Assembly: GCA_016932415.1 (NCBI GenBank) | Contig: JAFGCX010000029.1 | Coordinates: forward strand, 6,384-70,383 | Source: Candidatus Krumholzibacteriota bacterium | GTDB lineage: Bacteria; Krumholzibacteriota; Krumholzibacteriia; Krumholzibacteriales; Krumholzibacteriaceae | Direction of reading: 5' to 3' | Length of the DNA stretch: 64,000 nucleotides | Shown here: positions 41,601 through 50,632 of the stretch, piece after piece | Position numbering within the stretch: position 1 is the first letter of the stretch | Layout: the number at the start of each line of letters is the position of its first letter | Position numbers and translations under genes: made by a program | The notes under the pieces: model-generated | What the model was told of the DNA's origin: nothing | Databases searched by the model: none | The model's input: the letters and a program-made list of their open reading frames with translations, nothing else

Positions 41601-42888
41601 GAGGGCTGAACCGATACAATCGACAGGACGGGTCGCCGCCATGGTCGGGCTTGTAGTCGAGGCAGTGGGAGTCCGCGCCTCGGTCGGCGATATCTGCAGG
41701 ATAGAGACGAGGGCCAGGGATGAGGATCTGATAGCCGAGGTAGTCGGTTTCAGGGATAACAGGCTCCTGTTGATGCCGTTCAGCCAGGTGAAGGGAATAG
41801 GCGCGGGAAGCATAGTCCACCCTGGAAGCAAACCGGTGAGCATACCGGTCGGTGAATCGCTTCTCGGACGGGTGATCGGCGCTCTCGGGGAACCTGTAGA
41901 TGGAAAGGGAGAGATCTCGACGGGAGAATGGAGGTCTCTTGATAATCTCGCCCCCTCCCCGCTGGAAAGAAAACCGATAAACCATATGATCGAGACAGGT
42001 ATCAAGGCGATCGATTCGATCCATCCCTGCGGCATGGGCCAGAGAATGGGAATATTCTCCGGGAGTGGGGTCGGGAAAAGCGTCCTCCTGGGAATGATAT
42101 GCCGCAACGCCGTCAGCGATGTCAACGTGATAGCGCTGATAGGTGAGAGAGGCCGCGAGGTCAGGGAATTTGTGGAGAATATCCTTGGGGAGGAAGGGCT
42201 TAAAAAATCGGTAATCGTCGCCGTCACTTCCGACCGGAGTCCCGTGATGAGGGTGAAGGGGGCGGAGACGGCTATGGCGATCGCCGAGTACTTCCGCGAC
42301 CAGGGCAAGAATGTGCTTTTCATGATGGATTCGGTTACCAGGTACGCGATGGCCCAGAGAGAGATAGGGCTTGCCGTCGGTGAACCTCCCACGGCAAGGG
42401 GATATACCCCGTCGGTATTCGCCAGGCTACCAGCCCTGCTCGAGAGGGCGGGAAACGGCTCCACGGGAAGCATAACCGGTTTTTATACTGTCCTTGTCGA
42501 AGGGGACGACATCAGCGCCGATCCCCTGACCGACGCCATCAGGGCGATACTCGACGGACATATAGTCCTCTCCAGGCGCCTGGCCAATACAAATCATTTC
42601 CCGGCGATAGATATCCTCGAGAGCATATCGAGACTCGCTCCCGTATTTCTGGCAGAGGACCAGAAAAAGAGGAGGGACAAGGTCCTTAAATGGTTTGCAG
42701 ACTACAGGGAAGCTGAAGACCTGATAAATATAGGCGCGTATGAGAAGGGGAGCAATCCGGCAATAGACAGTGCCATGGAGATGAACGGGAAGTTGAATGA
42801 ATATTTCCGCCAGGATATGGGAGAGAGGGTCGTCTTTGAACAGGCTGAATCGCTTCTTTCGTCGATCGTCGACCAGGTGAAGGCGTAA
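41551..42888 (+). CDS. fliI: Flagellum-specific export ATPase FliI
   Basis: The 445-residue ATPase energises flagellar protein export. Walker A is GSGVGKS at residues 171-177, and 'VIALIGERGREVREFVE', 'KNVLFMMDSVTRYAMAQREI' (Walker B) and 'GSTGSITGFYTVLVEGDD' are all present. The frame is open to 41473. The ATG at 41551 gives the normal N-terminus, with GTG 41545 as an alternative. Both lie inside fliH. Confidence 0.96.
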   Translation: MENQIEARWNRLQQALERAEPIQSTGRVAAMVGLVVEAVGVRASVGDICRIETRARDEDLIAEVVGFRDNRLLLMPFSQVKGIGAGSIVHPGSKPVSIPVGESLLGRVIGALGEPVDGKGEISTGEWRSLDNLAPSPLERKPINHMIETGIKAIDSIHPCGMGQRMGIFSGSGVGKSVLLGMICRNAVSDVNVIALIGERGREVREFVENILGEEGLKKSVIVAVTSDRSPVMRVKGAETAMAIAEYFRDQGKNVLFMMDSVTRYAMAQREIGLAVGEPPTARGYTPSVFARLPALLERAGNGSTGSITGFYTVLVEGDDISADPLTDAIRAILDGHIVLSRRLANTNHFPAIDILESISRLAPVFLAEDQKKRRDKVLKWFADYREAEDLINIGAYEKGSNPAIDSAMEMNGKLNEYFRQDMGERVVFEQAESLLSSIVDQVKA

Positions 42889-42889
42889 G

Positions 42890-43342
42890 ATGAAAAAAAG
42901 AGTGATTAAACTTCAGAAGATAACGAGGTACTTCGAGCAGAAGAAGACTTTAAAGGTCGTCGATCTGCAGAAAGCTTCCAGGGACAGGCTCCGAAGGGAG
43001 AGCGATCTTGATTCGGCCAGATCGTCCAGGGACGAATATAACAGCAGGTGCGCCGCGCGGCTCACAGGCGCTATCGATCGCTCCAGCCTGGAGAGATTCG
43101 AAGGCGAAACGAGGTTTCTAAGAGACAACATCAGAAGAAGGCAGAAAAATCTCGAGGTGTCGGAGAAAACGGAAAGGGAACGGCGGGTGGAAGTCGTTCA
43201 AGCTTCGACTACACACAGGATATGGGAAAAGGTGGTTGACGAGAATATGAAGGCTTTCAGAAAGCATACTGAAGAAAAAGAGCAGAAAACATCGGATGAT
43301 CTTGCCCTGGTGCACATCCACCTGAATGAAAAAAACAAATGA
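42890..43342 (+). CDS. fliJ: Flagellar export chaperone FliJ
   Basis: The 150-residue coiled-coil protein is the central stalk of the FliHIJ ATPase complex. It is almost entirely charged helix ('LQKITRYFEQKKTLKVVDLQ', 'RFLRDNIRRRQKNLEVSEK'), has the normal FliJ length and starts 1 bp after the fliI stop. Sequence identity among FliJ proteins is low, so position is the main support. It ends the flgB unit and is followed by a 260-bp regulatory gap. Confidence 0.87.
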   Translation: MKKRVIKLQKITRYFEQKKTLKVVDLQKASRDRLRRESDLDSARSSRDEYNSRCAARLTGAIDRSSLERFEGETRFLRDNIRRRQKNLEVSEKTERERRVEVVQASTTHRIWEKVVDENMKAFRKHTEEKEQKTSDDLALVHIHLNEKNK

Positions 43343-43358
43343 CATGCCACAAAAAAAG

Positions 43359-43396
43359 AGGAAATAATCGTCCCGCCCCGGGGGTAAAAATTTCCT
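43359..43396 (+). promoter_or_regulatory. Tandem 15-bp activator site candidates upstream of motE
   Basis: An imperfect copy AGGAAATAATCGTCC (43359-43373) and a better one GGGTAAAAATTTCCT (43382-43396) start 23 bp apart. The second ends about 119 bp upstream of the -24 GG at 43516, a usual enhancer distance. Confidence 0.45.
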
Positions 43397-43514
43397 CAGG
43401 ACCGCCAGAACGGCCTATCAATATCTTATCGGCAGAAGATCCCCGCGACTTTAACTATTTTTAAAATAATCCGGTTACATCAATCGATATTCAGCGGTAT
43501 CTATAACAGCCCCG

Positions 43515-43530
43515 TGGCATATCACTTGCG
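43515..43530 (+). promoter_or_regulatory. Sigma-54 promoter of the motE-fliO unit
   Basis: TGGCATATCACTTGCG has GG (43516-43517) and GC (43528-43529) 10 bp apart. The predicted start near 43541 gives a leader of about 62 nt. The remainder of the 43343-43602 gap shows no gene. Confidence 0.75.
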
Positions 43531-43602
43531 GTCATTCTCACCTGAAAGATTGTATAAAGAAGCTCCGGAAAGCCGGAGATATATCTCATCATCGAGGTAA
43601 AA

Positions 43603-44130
43603 ATGAAAGACATAATCGCAATATCAGCCCTCAGCTTCGTTCTGATCTCGATGGGCGCACTCTATTCGATGGGATTTCTAAAATTCGCTCCCAACCCGAT
43701 CGAAGCGGAAATAGTCACCGAATCGGAAAAAGTGTCGATCGCCAAGACTCAACTTGAAGCGCTTGAAGCACAGAAAATCAACATGGAGAGGGAAAAGGCG
43801 AAGATACTCTCTCTTCAGAATGACCTGGAGATGGAGAAGAGGATCATCGTGGAGATGAGAAACGAGCTTCAGGATTACCTTTCCAGGATAGAGACAGCAT
43901 ATGGAAAACTCGATGAAAGCGATCAGGAGAAGATCACCAGGCTGGCCAAGCTCTACGATTCGATGAAAGCGGAAAGTGCCGCGCCGATAGCGGCGGCGCT
44001 GAAACTCGATCTTCTCGAGAAGATCATAACGAACATGAAGGATAAAAAAGCGGCAAAACTCATGGCGGCGCTCCCTCCGTCGATCTCTGCCGAGATCAGC
44101 CGGAGGATGGGAAAGAATACGACGATATGA
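43603..44130 (+). CDS. motE: MotE-like stator chaperone
   Basis: The 175-residue protein has one N-terminal membrane segment (about 5-25), a coiled coil (about 40-105) and a C-terminal helical domain ('RLAKLYDSMKAESAAPIAAA', 'ITNMKDKKAAKLMAALPPSI'). That layout matches MotE, which in rhizobia stabilises MotC in the periplasm. Its C-terminal domain resembles the MgtE N domain and FliG middle domain. It is the first gene of the hook/motor unit, and its stop overlaps fliK (ATGA). In other phyla such proteins are annotated only by this domain, so the precise role is uncertain. Confidence 0.78.
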   Translation: MKDIIAISALSFVLISMGALYSMGFLKFAPNPIEAEIVTESEKVSIAKTQLEALEAQKINMEREKAKILSLQNDLEMEKRIIVEMRNELQDYLSRIETAYGKLDESDQEKITRLAKLYDSMKAESAAPIAAALKLDLLEKIITNMKDKKAAKLMAALPPSISAEISRRMGKNTTI

Positions 44131-45602
44131 ACATTGTAAATCAGCCAATATCGATCAAAGGACAGGCTTCAGGCAAGAAGGCCGGTCTTTTCGCCCCGAC
44201 CGCCCGGCAAAACGGCAAAAGCCTATTCGGATCGGGTGGATTTATCGATCTTCTCACTCCCCTTGCCGCTGGTTCATCGAAGCTGAGAAACCTCTCTGCC
44301 GGCAGTCTCAAAAAAGAGCAGGACGCGCGAAAGCGCTCCGTGCCGGAAGGTATCATCGATGGAAAACTCCCATCTCATGTCGATGAGAAAAAGATTTGCC
44401 GGGAAGATAATGAAGCCACCGCTCTTTTAACCCCTCCGGCGGAGAGGGCGGTGGATATCCCTGGGATCCGCGTTGCTGAATCAGTGACAGTGGAGGCTCT
44501 CGATCGCCGGCCAGGCGTGATTAAAAATCCCGCCTCCGTCGATAAACAGGCTGCCCGGACAGTCCGCGATGACAGGTCAGCTCTGAAAACTGCTCCTTCC
44601 ATTCCGGTAAGCAGGAGGCGTGAGATGCTGACGGGTGATACTTCGCGAAATGTAGAAACAGAAAAACAGGATCTGCCGCCGGGCTCATCCCGCACGATGG
44701 ATGAGGCGGATGAGACTGCTGGAATGAAGATCGCCTTACCTGGCGCGAAGGAATCCGGCCAGAGACATCTCGATCATAATACTCCGAAAACGGATACGGC
44801 TGGCCTGGAGCAAAGGTATATATTCGAAGCTGCCATGCGGCAGGCGCCTCGTGCGGAAGAACTTTCCGGTATAAGGGACCGAAAGAACGCGGCAGAGGAG
44901 AGCAGGATCAAAAAGCAGGTCAAAAATGTCGTGGCCGCGGCACCTCGCGCGATAGGGCAGGATGCTGTATCCACGGCCGGGCAGGCCGCCTCTCTTAAGA
45001 ATATCGATGCCGAAAAGGAAAACAGGCCGGCTGGCAATGACGTGAGGGAAATAAAAGAAATAACGGTGAAGACCGATGAAGCGGCCGGGAATCGCGAGCG
45101 TAGCGACAATCTGATAATAGACCGGCATGATATCAGCGCGGCGCAACTCTCTTCGGCAAAATCGGCCGCCGGGAAGGTCCATCTGCCTGTCCAGGTCGCG
45201 CAGGTAATTTCCGTCGCTCAGAGCGGGATCGTTGAACAGATCGTCCATCTCGGCCCCGCGGGAGGCTCAAGCGAGATCAGTATCCGTCTCGATCCGCCCG
45301 AACTCGGGGAGATGAAGATAAAGGTCAGGATGGATGGAAAGAAAGTGGAAGCGGAGATAATAGTCGATTCACTTTCGGTCAAGAATATTATCAATAGCGA
45401 TACGGCGCGTCTTAGCGAAGCGATTTCGCAGGAAGGGTACGTCCTGGAGAACCTCGACGTCTCTGTCGAGGATCCGGGGCACGGTGGCCGATCGTTATTC
45501 CAGGAAGAAGATGTCGTAATCCGTGAGGAGACCGCGCGGAAATCGCCGCGTCAGGATCACCGCGGGCAGATGAATGAAAATGGAATAAATATCCTTGTAT
45601 AA
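44127..45602 (+). CDS. fliK: Flagellar hook-length control protein FliK
   Basis: The 491-residue product is a secreted ruler. Residues 1-360 are low-complexity, rich in Ala, Glu, Lys and Arg, as expected of the flexible ruler part. The C-terminal Flg_hook domain is clear: 'GGSSEISIRLDPPELGEMKI', 'KVEAEIIVDSLSVKNIINSD' and 'LSEAISQEGYVLENLDVSVE'. This domain switches FlhB to late substrates. Position before flgD and flgE is canonical. Confidence 0.9.
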   Translation: MNIVNQPISIKGQASGKKAGLFAPTARQNGKSLFGSGGFIDLLTPLAAGSSKLRNLSAGSLKKEQDARKRSVPEGIIDGKLPSHVDEKKICREDNEATALLTPPAERAVDIPGIRVAESVTVEALDRRPGVIKNPASVDKQAARTVRDDRSALKTAPSIPVSRRREMLTGDTSRNVETEKQDLPPGSSRTMDEADETAGMKIALPGAKESGQRHLDHNTPKTDTAGLEQRYIFEAAMRQAPRAEELSGIRDRKNAAEESRIKKQVKNVVAAAPRAIGQDAVSTAGQAASLKNIDAEKENRPAGNDVREIKEITVKTDEAAGNRERSDNLIIDRHDISAAQLSSAKSAAGKVHLPVQVAQVISVAQSGIVEQIVHLGPAGGSSEISIRLDPPELGEMKIKVRMDGKKVEAEIIVDSLSVKNIINSDTARLSEAISQEGYVLENLDVSVEDPGHGGRSLFQEEDVVIREETARKSPRQDHRGQMNENGINILV

Positions 45603-45613
45603 GGAGGAATATC

Positions 45614-46261
45614 GTGATTATCAGAGGCGCCAGTTCGAATATCCAGCATTTAACGGAAGTAAATAATGATATCCTCGGCAAGGACGACTTCCTCAAACTG
45701 CTTACTGCCCAGTTGAGTCATCAGGACCCGATGGAACCTCTGGATAATAATGAGTTCATAGCCCAGATGACCCAGTTCAGTTCACTGGAAAAGCTTGAGA
45801 ATATCAACGCGTCGGTCGATTCGGAGCTTATGCTCTCGCAATCGATGAACAACGCCCTTTCCACGACTCTTATCGGACGAAACGTCATTCTCCAGAGCAA
45901 TGTCGTCGATGTCACCGGAGGAGAGTCGATGGGGAGCGGTTTCTATACCGACAAGGCAGGGACGGCTTTTGTGACGATCACGGATTCAAATGGAGAGACA
46001 GTGCGCACGCTCAACGTCGATGTCACGGAGAAAGGGTTTATCGATATCGAATGGGACGCGAAGGACAATCAGGGAAACGACGTATCAGACGGCGAGTTCT
46101 ATCTCAGCATAGAATTCACCGGAGAGGATGGAGTTCAGGCAATGGCCCTGCCGTTCCTTAACGGCCGGGTCACCTCGCTGAAGTTCTATGACGGCAACGC
46201 CTATCTTACAGTGGGGGGGCATGAGTACAACCTGGCGCAGGTAATCGAGATTTCCGAGTAA
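45614..46261 (+). CDS. flgD: Hook cap protein FlgD
   Basis: The 215-residue hook-capping protein shows the N-terminal 'LGKDDFLKLLTAQLSHQDPM' and 'NNEFIAQMTQFSSLEKLENI', followed by a FlgD Ig-like/tudor region ('TVRTLNVDVTEKGFIDIEWD'). It starts with GTG at 45614, 5-6 bp after AAGGAGGA. It sits between fliK and flgE. Confidence 0.95.
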   Translation: MIIRGASSNIQHLTEVNNDILGKDDFLKLLTAQLSHQDPMEPLDNNEFIAQMTQFSSLEKLENINASVDSELMLSQSMNNALSTTLIGRNVILQSNVVDVTGGESMGSGFYTDKAGTAFVTITDSNGETVRTLNVDVTEKGFIDIEWDAKDNQGNDVSDGEFYLSIEFTGEDGVQAMALPFLNGRVTSLKFYDGNAYLTVGGHEYNLAQVIEISE

Positions 46262-46311
46262 AAGGACAGGATGCCGGGCGGAAACCGGCAGTCAAGGAAG
46301 GAGACAGTAAA

Positions 46312-48315
46312 ATGCTGAGATCATTATTCGCCGGAGTGACGGGGCTGACGAACCATCAGCTCAAGCTCGACGTGATAGGCAATAATATTGCCAACATCAA
46401 CACGCTTGGGTTCAAGGCGAGCAGGGTCACGTTCCGGGAGATGTTGACCCAGACTATAAGCGGCGCCTCCAGGCCCAGCGACGGTATCGGTGGAACGAAC
46501 CCCCAGCAGATCGGTCTCGGCTCCTCTGTCGGAAGCATAGACACCGATTTTTCCCAGGGCAATATGCAGATCACCGGGATCATGACCGATCTCGCGATCG
46601 AAGGAGACGGTTTCTTCATCCTCAGCGATGGATACACGCAGCATTACACCAGGGGCGGGGCATTCACTCTCGATGGCAGCGGTTTCATGGTAAATCCCGG
46701 GAACGGGTACAAACTCCAGGGGATCCTGGCCAACGATTACGGCGTGATCCAGCAGGGACAAGGGATCGAGGATATAGCGATCCCGACTTCGATGATCGTA
46801 CCGGCAAGGGCGACGAGCGAGATCAGGCTGACAGGGAACCTGCCGGTCGAATCGGATTCCCTCTGCACGATAACGAGGAGCGAACCGTTCATGGCGGCAT
46901 CCCAGGCTTCCGATCTCCTGATGTCACTCTACAATGAATCAGGGACAAGGGTGGGGCTTCGCGAAGGAGAGGAGATAATGATCTCGGCCGATGTCGGAGG
47001 CACCCATATCGAGACATCATTCACTATCGATCGGGGAAGTTCGATACAGGATCTCCTTGACAGCCTCCAGGCGTTTCTCGGGGCGGAGGATGCCGGAATC
47101 ACCGTCGATCTGAACGCGAACGGTCAGATCGAGGTCACGGCCAATACAGACCAGATCGCTAACCTCTCTTTGCAGGTCAGCGGGAACACCGTTTTCAACA
47201 ACGCTTTTCTGAATGACGATCTGATCCTCGCCGGTGAGACCGGAACTACAAATGACGCTCTCAGGGCTCCGGCGACCTCGGATGACCTTCTCGAGAACCT
47301 CTATTCCGGCGGACTTCCGGTCGGGATAAGCGGCGACCTGACTATCGGCGGAGACCTTGGAGCGACCAAGATCGATTCATCCACTCTCGAATTCGTTCCA
47401 GGCGTGACAACGCTTGGTGACCTCGCCGCGATGATCGACGAATCTTTCAGGATCACATTCGGCAGCGTGGAGATAGATGACCTGGGCAGGATGATCATCA
47501 CCGGCGACGTCGGTTCTGACAGGGAGATCAGTAATATAGATATCTCTTCGGCGGGAGAAAACCTGCCGGCCTTTTCTTTTTCCTCGATCCAGAACGCTTC
47601 CGACGGCGGATCGTTCGACATGACTTCGATGATCTACGATTCCCTCGGAACGACGCACACTCTTACCCTTACCTTTACGAAGATCGACGGCGAGAACGCG
47701 TGGAACTGGGACGCGGCGATAGATGGAGTGGGCGAGATCCTCTCCGGCGGTTCAGGCATCGCGAGATTCACGTCCGACGGCCTTCTTTCCTCCTTCTCGA
47801 TAAGCGGAACGGCCGAAGGAATCCTGATCGATCTGCATAATGAGGCGGAAAACCTCGCCATAACGATCGATCCCGGAGAGATCGGAGCGACATCGAGCCT
47901 CTCGCAGTTCAATGCCAGTTTCTCGGGAAGAATGAACGATATGGACGGGATGGCTATGGGGACGCTCGAGACAGTCTCGATAGACCGGAACGGAGTGATC
48001 AACGGGCAGTTCTCCAACGGGACGAACAGGGACCTCGCGCAGATCGCGATGGGAGATTTCAACAATCCTAGCGGATTGAACAGGGTCGGAGAGAATATGT
48101 TCATAGCAAGCCCGAACAGCGGGATGCCGAACCTTGTCTTCGCGGGAACGAACGCTCGCGGGATGATAACTCCCGGTGAGCTGGAGATGTCCAACGTCGA
48201 CCTCGCCGGCGAATTTACCGAGATGATAATCGCGCAGAGAGGGTTCCAGGCGAACGCTAGGATCATTTCGGTTGGCGACCAGATGCTGACAGAACTTGTC
48301 AATCTGAAGAAATAG
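46312..48315 (+). CDS. flgE: Flagellar hook protein FlgE, enlarged
   Basis: The 667-residue hook subunit has intact rod-hook ends ('GVTGLTNHQLKLDVIGNNIA', 'NINTLGFKASRVTFREML', C-terminal 'EFTEMIIAQRGFQANARIIS') and the FlgE hallmark 'GTTHTLTLTFTKIDGENAWN'. It is well above the 400 residues of the enterobacterial protein. The extra part (about 190-440) contains repeated Ig-like stretches. It is encoded in the motE unit ahead of flbD and motA. Confidence 0.94.
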   Translation: MLRSLFAGVTGLTNHQLKLDVIGNNIANINTLGFKASRVTFREMLTQTISGASRPSDGIGGTNPQQIGLGSSVGSIDTDFSQGNMQITGIMTDLAIEGDGFFILSDGYTQHYTRGGAFTLDGSGFMVNPGNGYKLQGILANDYGVIQQGQGIEDIAIPTSMIVPARATSEIRLTGNLPVESDSLCTITRSEPFMAASQASDLLMSLYNESGTRVGLREGEEIMISADVGGTHIETSFTIDRGSSIQDLLDSLQAFLGAEDAGITVDLNANGQIEVTANTDQIANLSLQVSGNTVFNNAFLNDDLILAGETGTTNDALRAPATSDDLLENLYSGGLPVGISGDLTIGGDLGATKIDSSTLEFVPGVTTLGDLAAMIDESFRITFGSVEIDDLGRMIITGDVGSDREISNIDISSAGENLPAFSFSSIQNASDGGSFDMTSMIYDSLGTTHTLTLTFTKIDGENAWNWDAAIDGVGEILSGGSGIARFTSDGLLSSFSISGTAEGILIDLHNEAENLAITIDPGEIGATSSLSQFNASFSGRMNDMDGMAMGTLETVSIDRNGVINGQFSNGTNRDLAQIAMGDFNNPSGLNRVGENMFIASPNSGMPNLVFAGTNARGMITPGELEMSNVDLAGEFTEMIIAQRGFQANARIISVGDQMLTELVNLKK

Positions 48316-48323
48316 GATGAAGG

Positions 48324-48566
48324 ATGATCAAGCTTACAAGACTCGACGGAAGACAGATAATAATTAACTCCGATCTTATCGAAAGTATCGAGGAGACCCC
48401 CGATACGATCCTGAGCTTCACGACAGGCAGGAAGATGATGGTAAGGGAGAAGCTGGAAGAAGTGTTGAATCTTGTAATGGAATACAGAAGCAGATTTCCG
48501 ATGTACGCCATTCCTGCAGGTGAACAGAAAATCGATCACAACAGGCATGACCGGAACGAGAGTTGA
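48324..48566 (+). CDS. flbD: FlbD family flagellar protein (SwrD-like)
   Basis: The 80-residue protein matches the small FlbD/SwrD family: 'MIKLTRLDGRQIIINSDLIE', 'ETPDTILSFTTGRKMMVRE'. In Bacillus subtilis SwrD raises motor torque. This is distinct from the Caulobacter regulator that is also called FlbD. It lies between flgE and motA, as in Firmicutes and spirochaetes, which supports a motor role. Confidence 0.92.
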   Translation: MIKLTRLDGRQIIINSDLIESIEETPDTILSFTTGRKMMVREKLEEVLNLVMEYRSRFPMYAIPAGEQKIDHNRHDRNES

Positions 48567-48599
48567 CAATGGGTTATATAGAGGATACAGGGGACTGAA

Positions 48600-49379
48600 G
48601 TGGATCTGGCGACTATTATAGGCCTTCTGGTCGGGTTCGGACTGGTGGCATTCTCGATCATTATGGGAGGGAATGCCGCCGGGTTCGTCAACGTCCCGTC
48701 GCTGTTGACGACGGTGGGCGGCGCCTTGTCCGCCACGCTAATAAGTTTCCCTCTCAAGACGATGATGAAAGTGACGAGCATCACCCTGAAGACTATTTTC
48801 CACAAGGATAAATCCCTGTCGGAGTCGATAGGAGTGATCATAAAGTACGCCGAGAAGGCGAGAAAAGAAGGGATGCTATCGCTCGAAGAGGAAGCTGAGA
48901 ATGAAGAGGACCAGTTCCTGAAGAAGGGGCTCATGCTGGCAGTAGACGGGACTGAATCGGAACTGCTCAATACGATAATGGCAAACGAGATCAACGCCGT
49001 CGAAGCGCGGCATGAAGAAGGACAGGGCCTCTTCAAGACGATGGCGACCTTTTTCCCCGCCTTTGGAATGATAGGGACGCTTGTCGGGTTGGTCCAGATG
49101 CTCAGCCAGATGAACGACCCGAGCAAGATCGGTCCGGGCATGGCGGTCGCTCTGCTGACTACTTTTTACGGCGCCCTGGCGGCGAACCTTTTCTGCCTTC
49201 CCCTGGCGGAAAAACTCAAGAGCAGATCGACGAGCGAGGTCCAGAGGATGGAACTGATCGTCGAAGGGATAATGGCTATTAAGTCGGGCGATACTCCGAG
49301 AGTCGTCGGAGAGAAATTAAAATCGTTCATCTCCCCGAAAGACAGGCTTGGCATGGAGAAGGATGACGACAAGGAATGA
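48600..49379 (+). CDS. motA: Flagellar motor stator protein MotA
   Basis: The 259-residue inner-membrane protein forms the proton (or sodium) channel with MotB. Four membrane segments are visible, with 'ATFFPAFGMIGTLVGLVQML' and 'GPGMAVALLTTFYGALAANL' as the MotA/PomA signature, plus a cytoplasmic loop between the second and third segments. It starts with GTG at 48600 and overlaps motB by 4 bp. Length is typical of PomA-like proteins. Confidence 0.96.
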   Translation: MDLATIIGLLVGFGLVAFSIIMGGNAAGFVNVPSLLTTVGGALSATLISFPLKTMMKVTSITLKTIFHKDKSLSESIGVIIKYAEKARKEGMLSLEEEAENEEDQFLKKGLMLAVDGTESELLNTIMANEINAVEARHEEGQGLFKTMATFFPAFGMIGTLVGLVQMLSQMNDPSKIGPGMAVALLTTFYGALAANLFCLPLAEKLKSRSTSEVQRMELIVEGIMAIKSGDTPRVVGEKLKSFISPKDRLGMEKDDDKE

Positions 49380-50119
49380 GAAGGAAGAAAAAGTCTGACA
49401 GTGGAGGAGATGGAGGAGCGCCGGCATGGATGGTGACGTACGGAGACCTTATGTCTCTGCTTCTATGTTTCTTCGTCATGCTTGTAAGCATGTCGTCGAT
49501 GTCTGAATCGAAGTTTAAACAGGCGATGGGATCGCTGCTCGGAGCGCTTGGAGTCATGAAATTTGATTCTTCGATAATGGAACTTGAAAATCCGAATCTC
49601 AGCGGCAAGTACCAGGAAGAGGTAAAGAGGATAGTCAAAGAGTTCGATGATTTCAAGTCGTACGTGATTGATGAAGGGCTTGAGGAATCGATCGAGATCG
49701 TCGAGACTGATGAGGGAATGCTGATAAGAATGGAAAATACGCTGCTCTTTTCATCGGGTGAGGCGGAGATGAACGAATCGGGGCTTGAACTTCTCGCGAG
49801 GGTAGCCGATATCCTGCTTGAGTTCGATGCCGATATAAGAATAGAGGGACACACCGACAACGTACCGATCCATACGGAGAAATTCCCTTCAAACTGGGAG
49901 CTTTCCGCTGAAAGAGCTGTGAAGGTATTGAAATATCTCAACAGGTTCGGGATCCCCGGGAAGAAATTCACCGCGATCGGCAGAGGTGAATACAGCCCGC
50001 TCGTTGAAAACGATACTGAAGAACACAGGAGCCAGAACAGGCGTGTCGAGATATTTGTTGACTATAAGAAGGAATTGAAAAAGCAGGATATCAGGCATTT
50101 TTCCATTCAGGAGGGATAA
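49376..50119 (+). CDS. motB: Flagellar motor stator protein MotB
   Basis: The 247-residue protein anchors the stator to peptidoglycan. A single membrane helix holds the ion-binding Asp in 'VTYGDLMSLLLCFFVMLVSM', and the C-terminal OmpA-like domain has 'ADIRIEGHTDNVPI' and 'LSAERAVKVLKYLNRFGIPG'. The Tyr before the Asp helix and the 'PAWMVTYGDL' start are usual. Ion type cannot be told. It starts inside the motA stop (ATGA). Confidence 0.96.
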   Translation: MRRKKKSDSGGDGGAPAWMVTYGDLMSLLLCFFVMLVSMSSMSESKFKQAMGSLLGALGVMKFDSSIMELENPNLSGKYQEEVKRIVKEFDDFKSYVIDEGLEESIEIVETDEGMLIRMENTLLFSSGEAEMNESGLELLARVADILLEFDADIRIEGHTDNVPIHTEKFPSNWELSAERAVKVLKYLNRFGIPGKKFTAIGRGEYSPLVENDTEEHRSQNRRVEIFVDYKKELKKQDIRHFSIQEG

Positions 50120-50121
50120 AA

Positions 50122-50628
50122 ATGGGTGACGAGGAAAAGACTGAAGAGAAAGCTCCGGAGAAGGTGAAAAAACCATTACTCGGAAATCCTATGATCATGG
50201 TCGCCATAATAATCGTGTTCCAGGCGGCAATAGCTTTCATGATGATAAAGATGCTTGCCCCCAAGCAGGCGGAAGCGACTGATGTCGAACCGAAGGTCGA
50301 GAAGGTCGTGGAGGATTCCGACCCGAGAGGCGAGATCATTCTGATGAGCGACATCGTGATAAACCTGAAGGAAAAGGACAAGCTCTTCTTCCTGAAGGTC
50401 ACGATAGGACTTGAGGTCCCCGACAGCGACGTGAAGGCGGAGGTCACCGAGAGGACTCCCCAGCTCAGGGACGATGTTATCGCCATGATCTCGGGGAAAA
50501 GCGTCAGCGATATCGATTCGCTCGAGGACCGGAACCTGCTGAAGGCGGAATTGACAAGGCGGATAAACGCCTCTTTGCTGTCCGGAGATCTTATCCAGTT
50601 GTATTTTTCGGATTTCGTGATCCAGTAG
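50122..50628 (+). CDS. fliL: Flagellar basal body-associated protein FliL
   Basis: The 168-residue protein has one membrane segment near 30-50 and a periplasmic domain with 'VINLKEKDKLFFLKVTIGLE', 'TPQLRDDVIAMISGKSVSDI' and a C-terminal 'LIQLYFSDFVIQ', which define FliL. It supports the stator and switch. It lies 2 bp after motB and 4 bp before fliM. Confidence 0.93.
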   Translation: MGDEEKTEEKAPEKVKKPLLGNPMIMVAIIIVFQAAIAFMMIKMLAPKQAEATDVEPKVEKVVEDSDPRGEIILMSDIVINLKEKDKLFFLKVTIGLEVPDSDVKAEVTERTPQLRDDVIAMISGKSVSDIDSLEDRNLLKAELTRRINASLLSGDLIQLYFSDFVIQ

Positions 50629-50632
50629 AGGA

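Noticed and set aside
41586-42473. 295-codon minus-strand frame inside fliI
   Set aside because: Antisense shadow of a strongly conserved ATPase gene.
47634-48569. 311-codon minus-strand frame across flgE and flbD
   Set aside because: Spans two certain genes on the other strand and has no domain or ribosome site.
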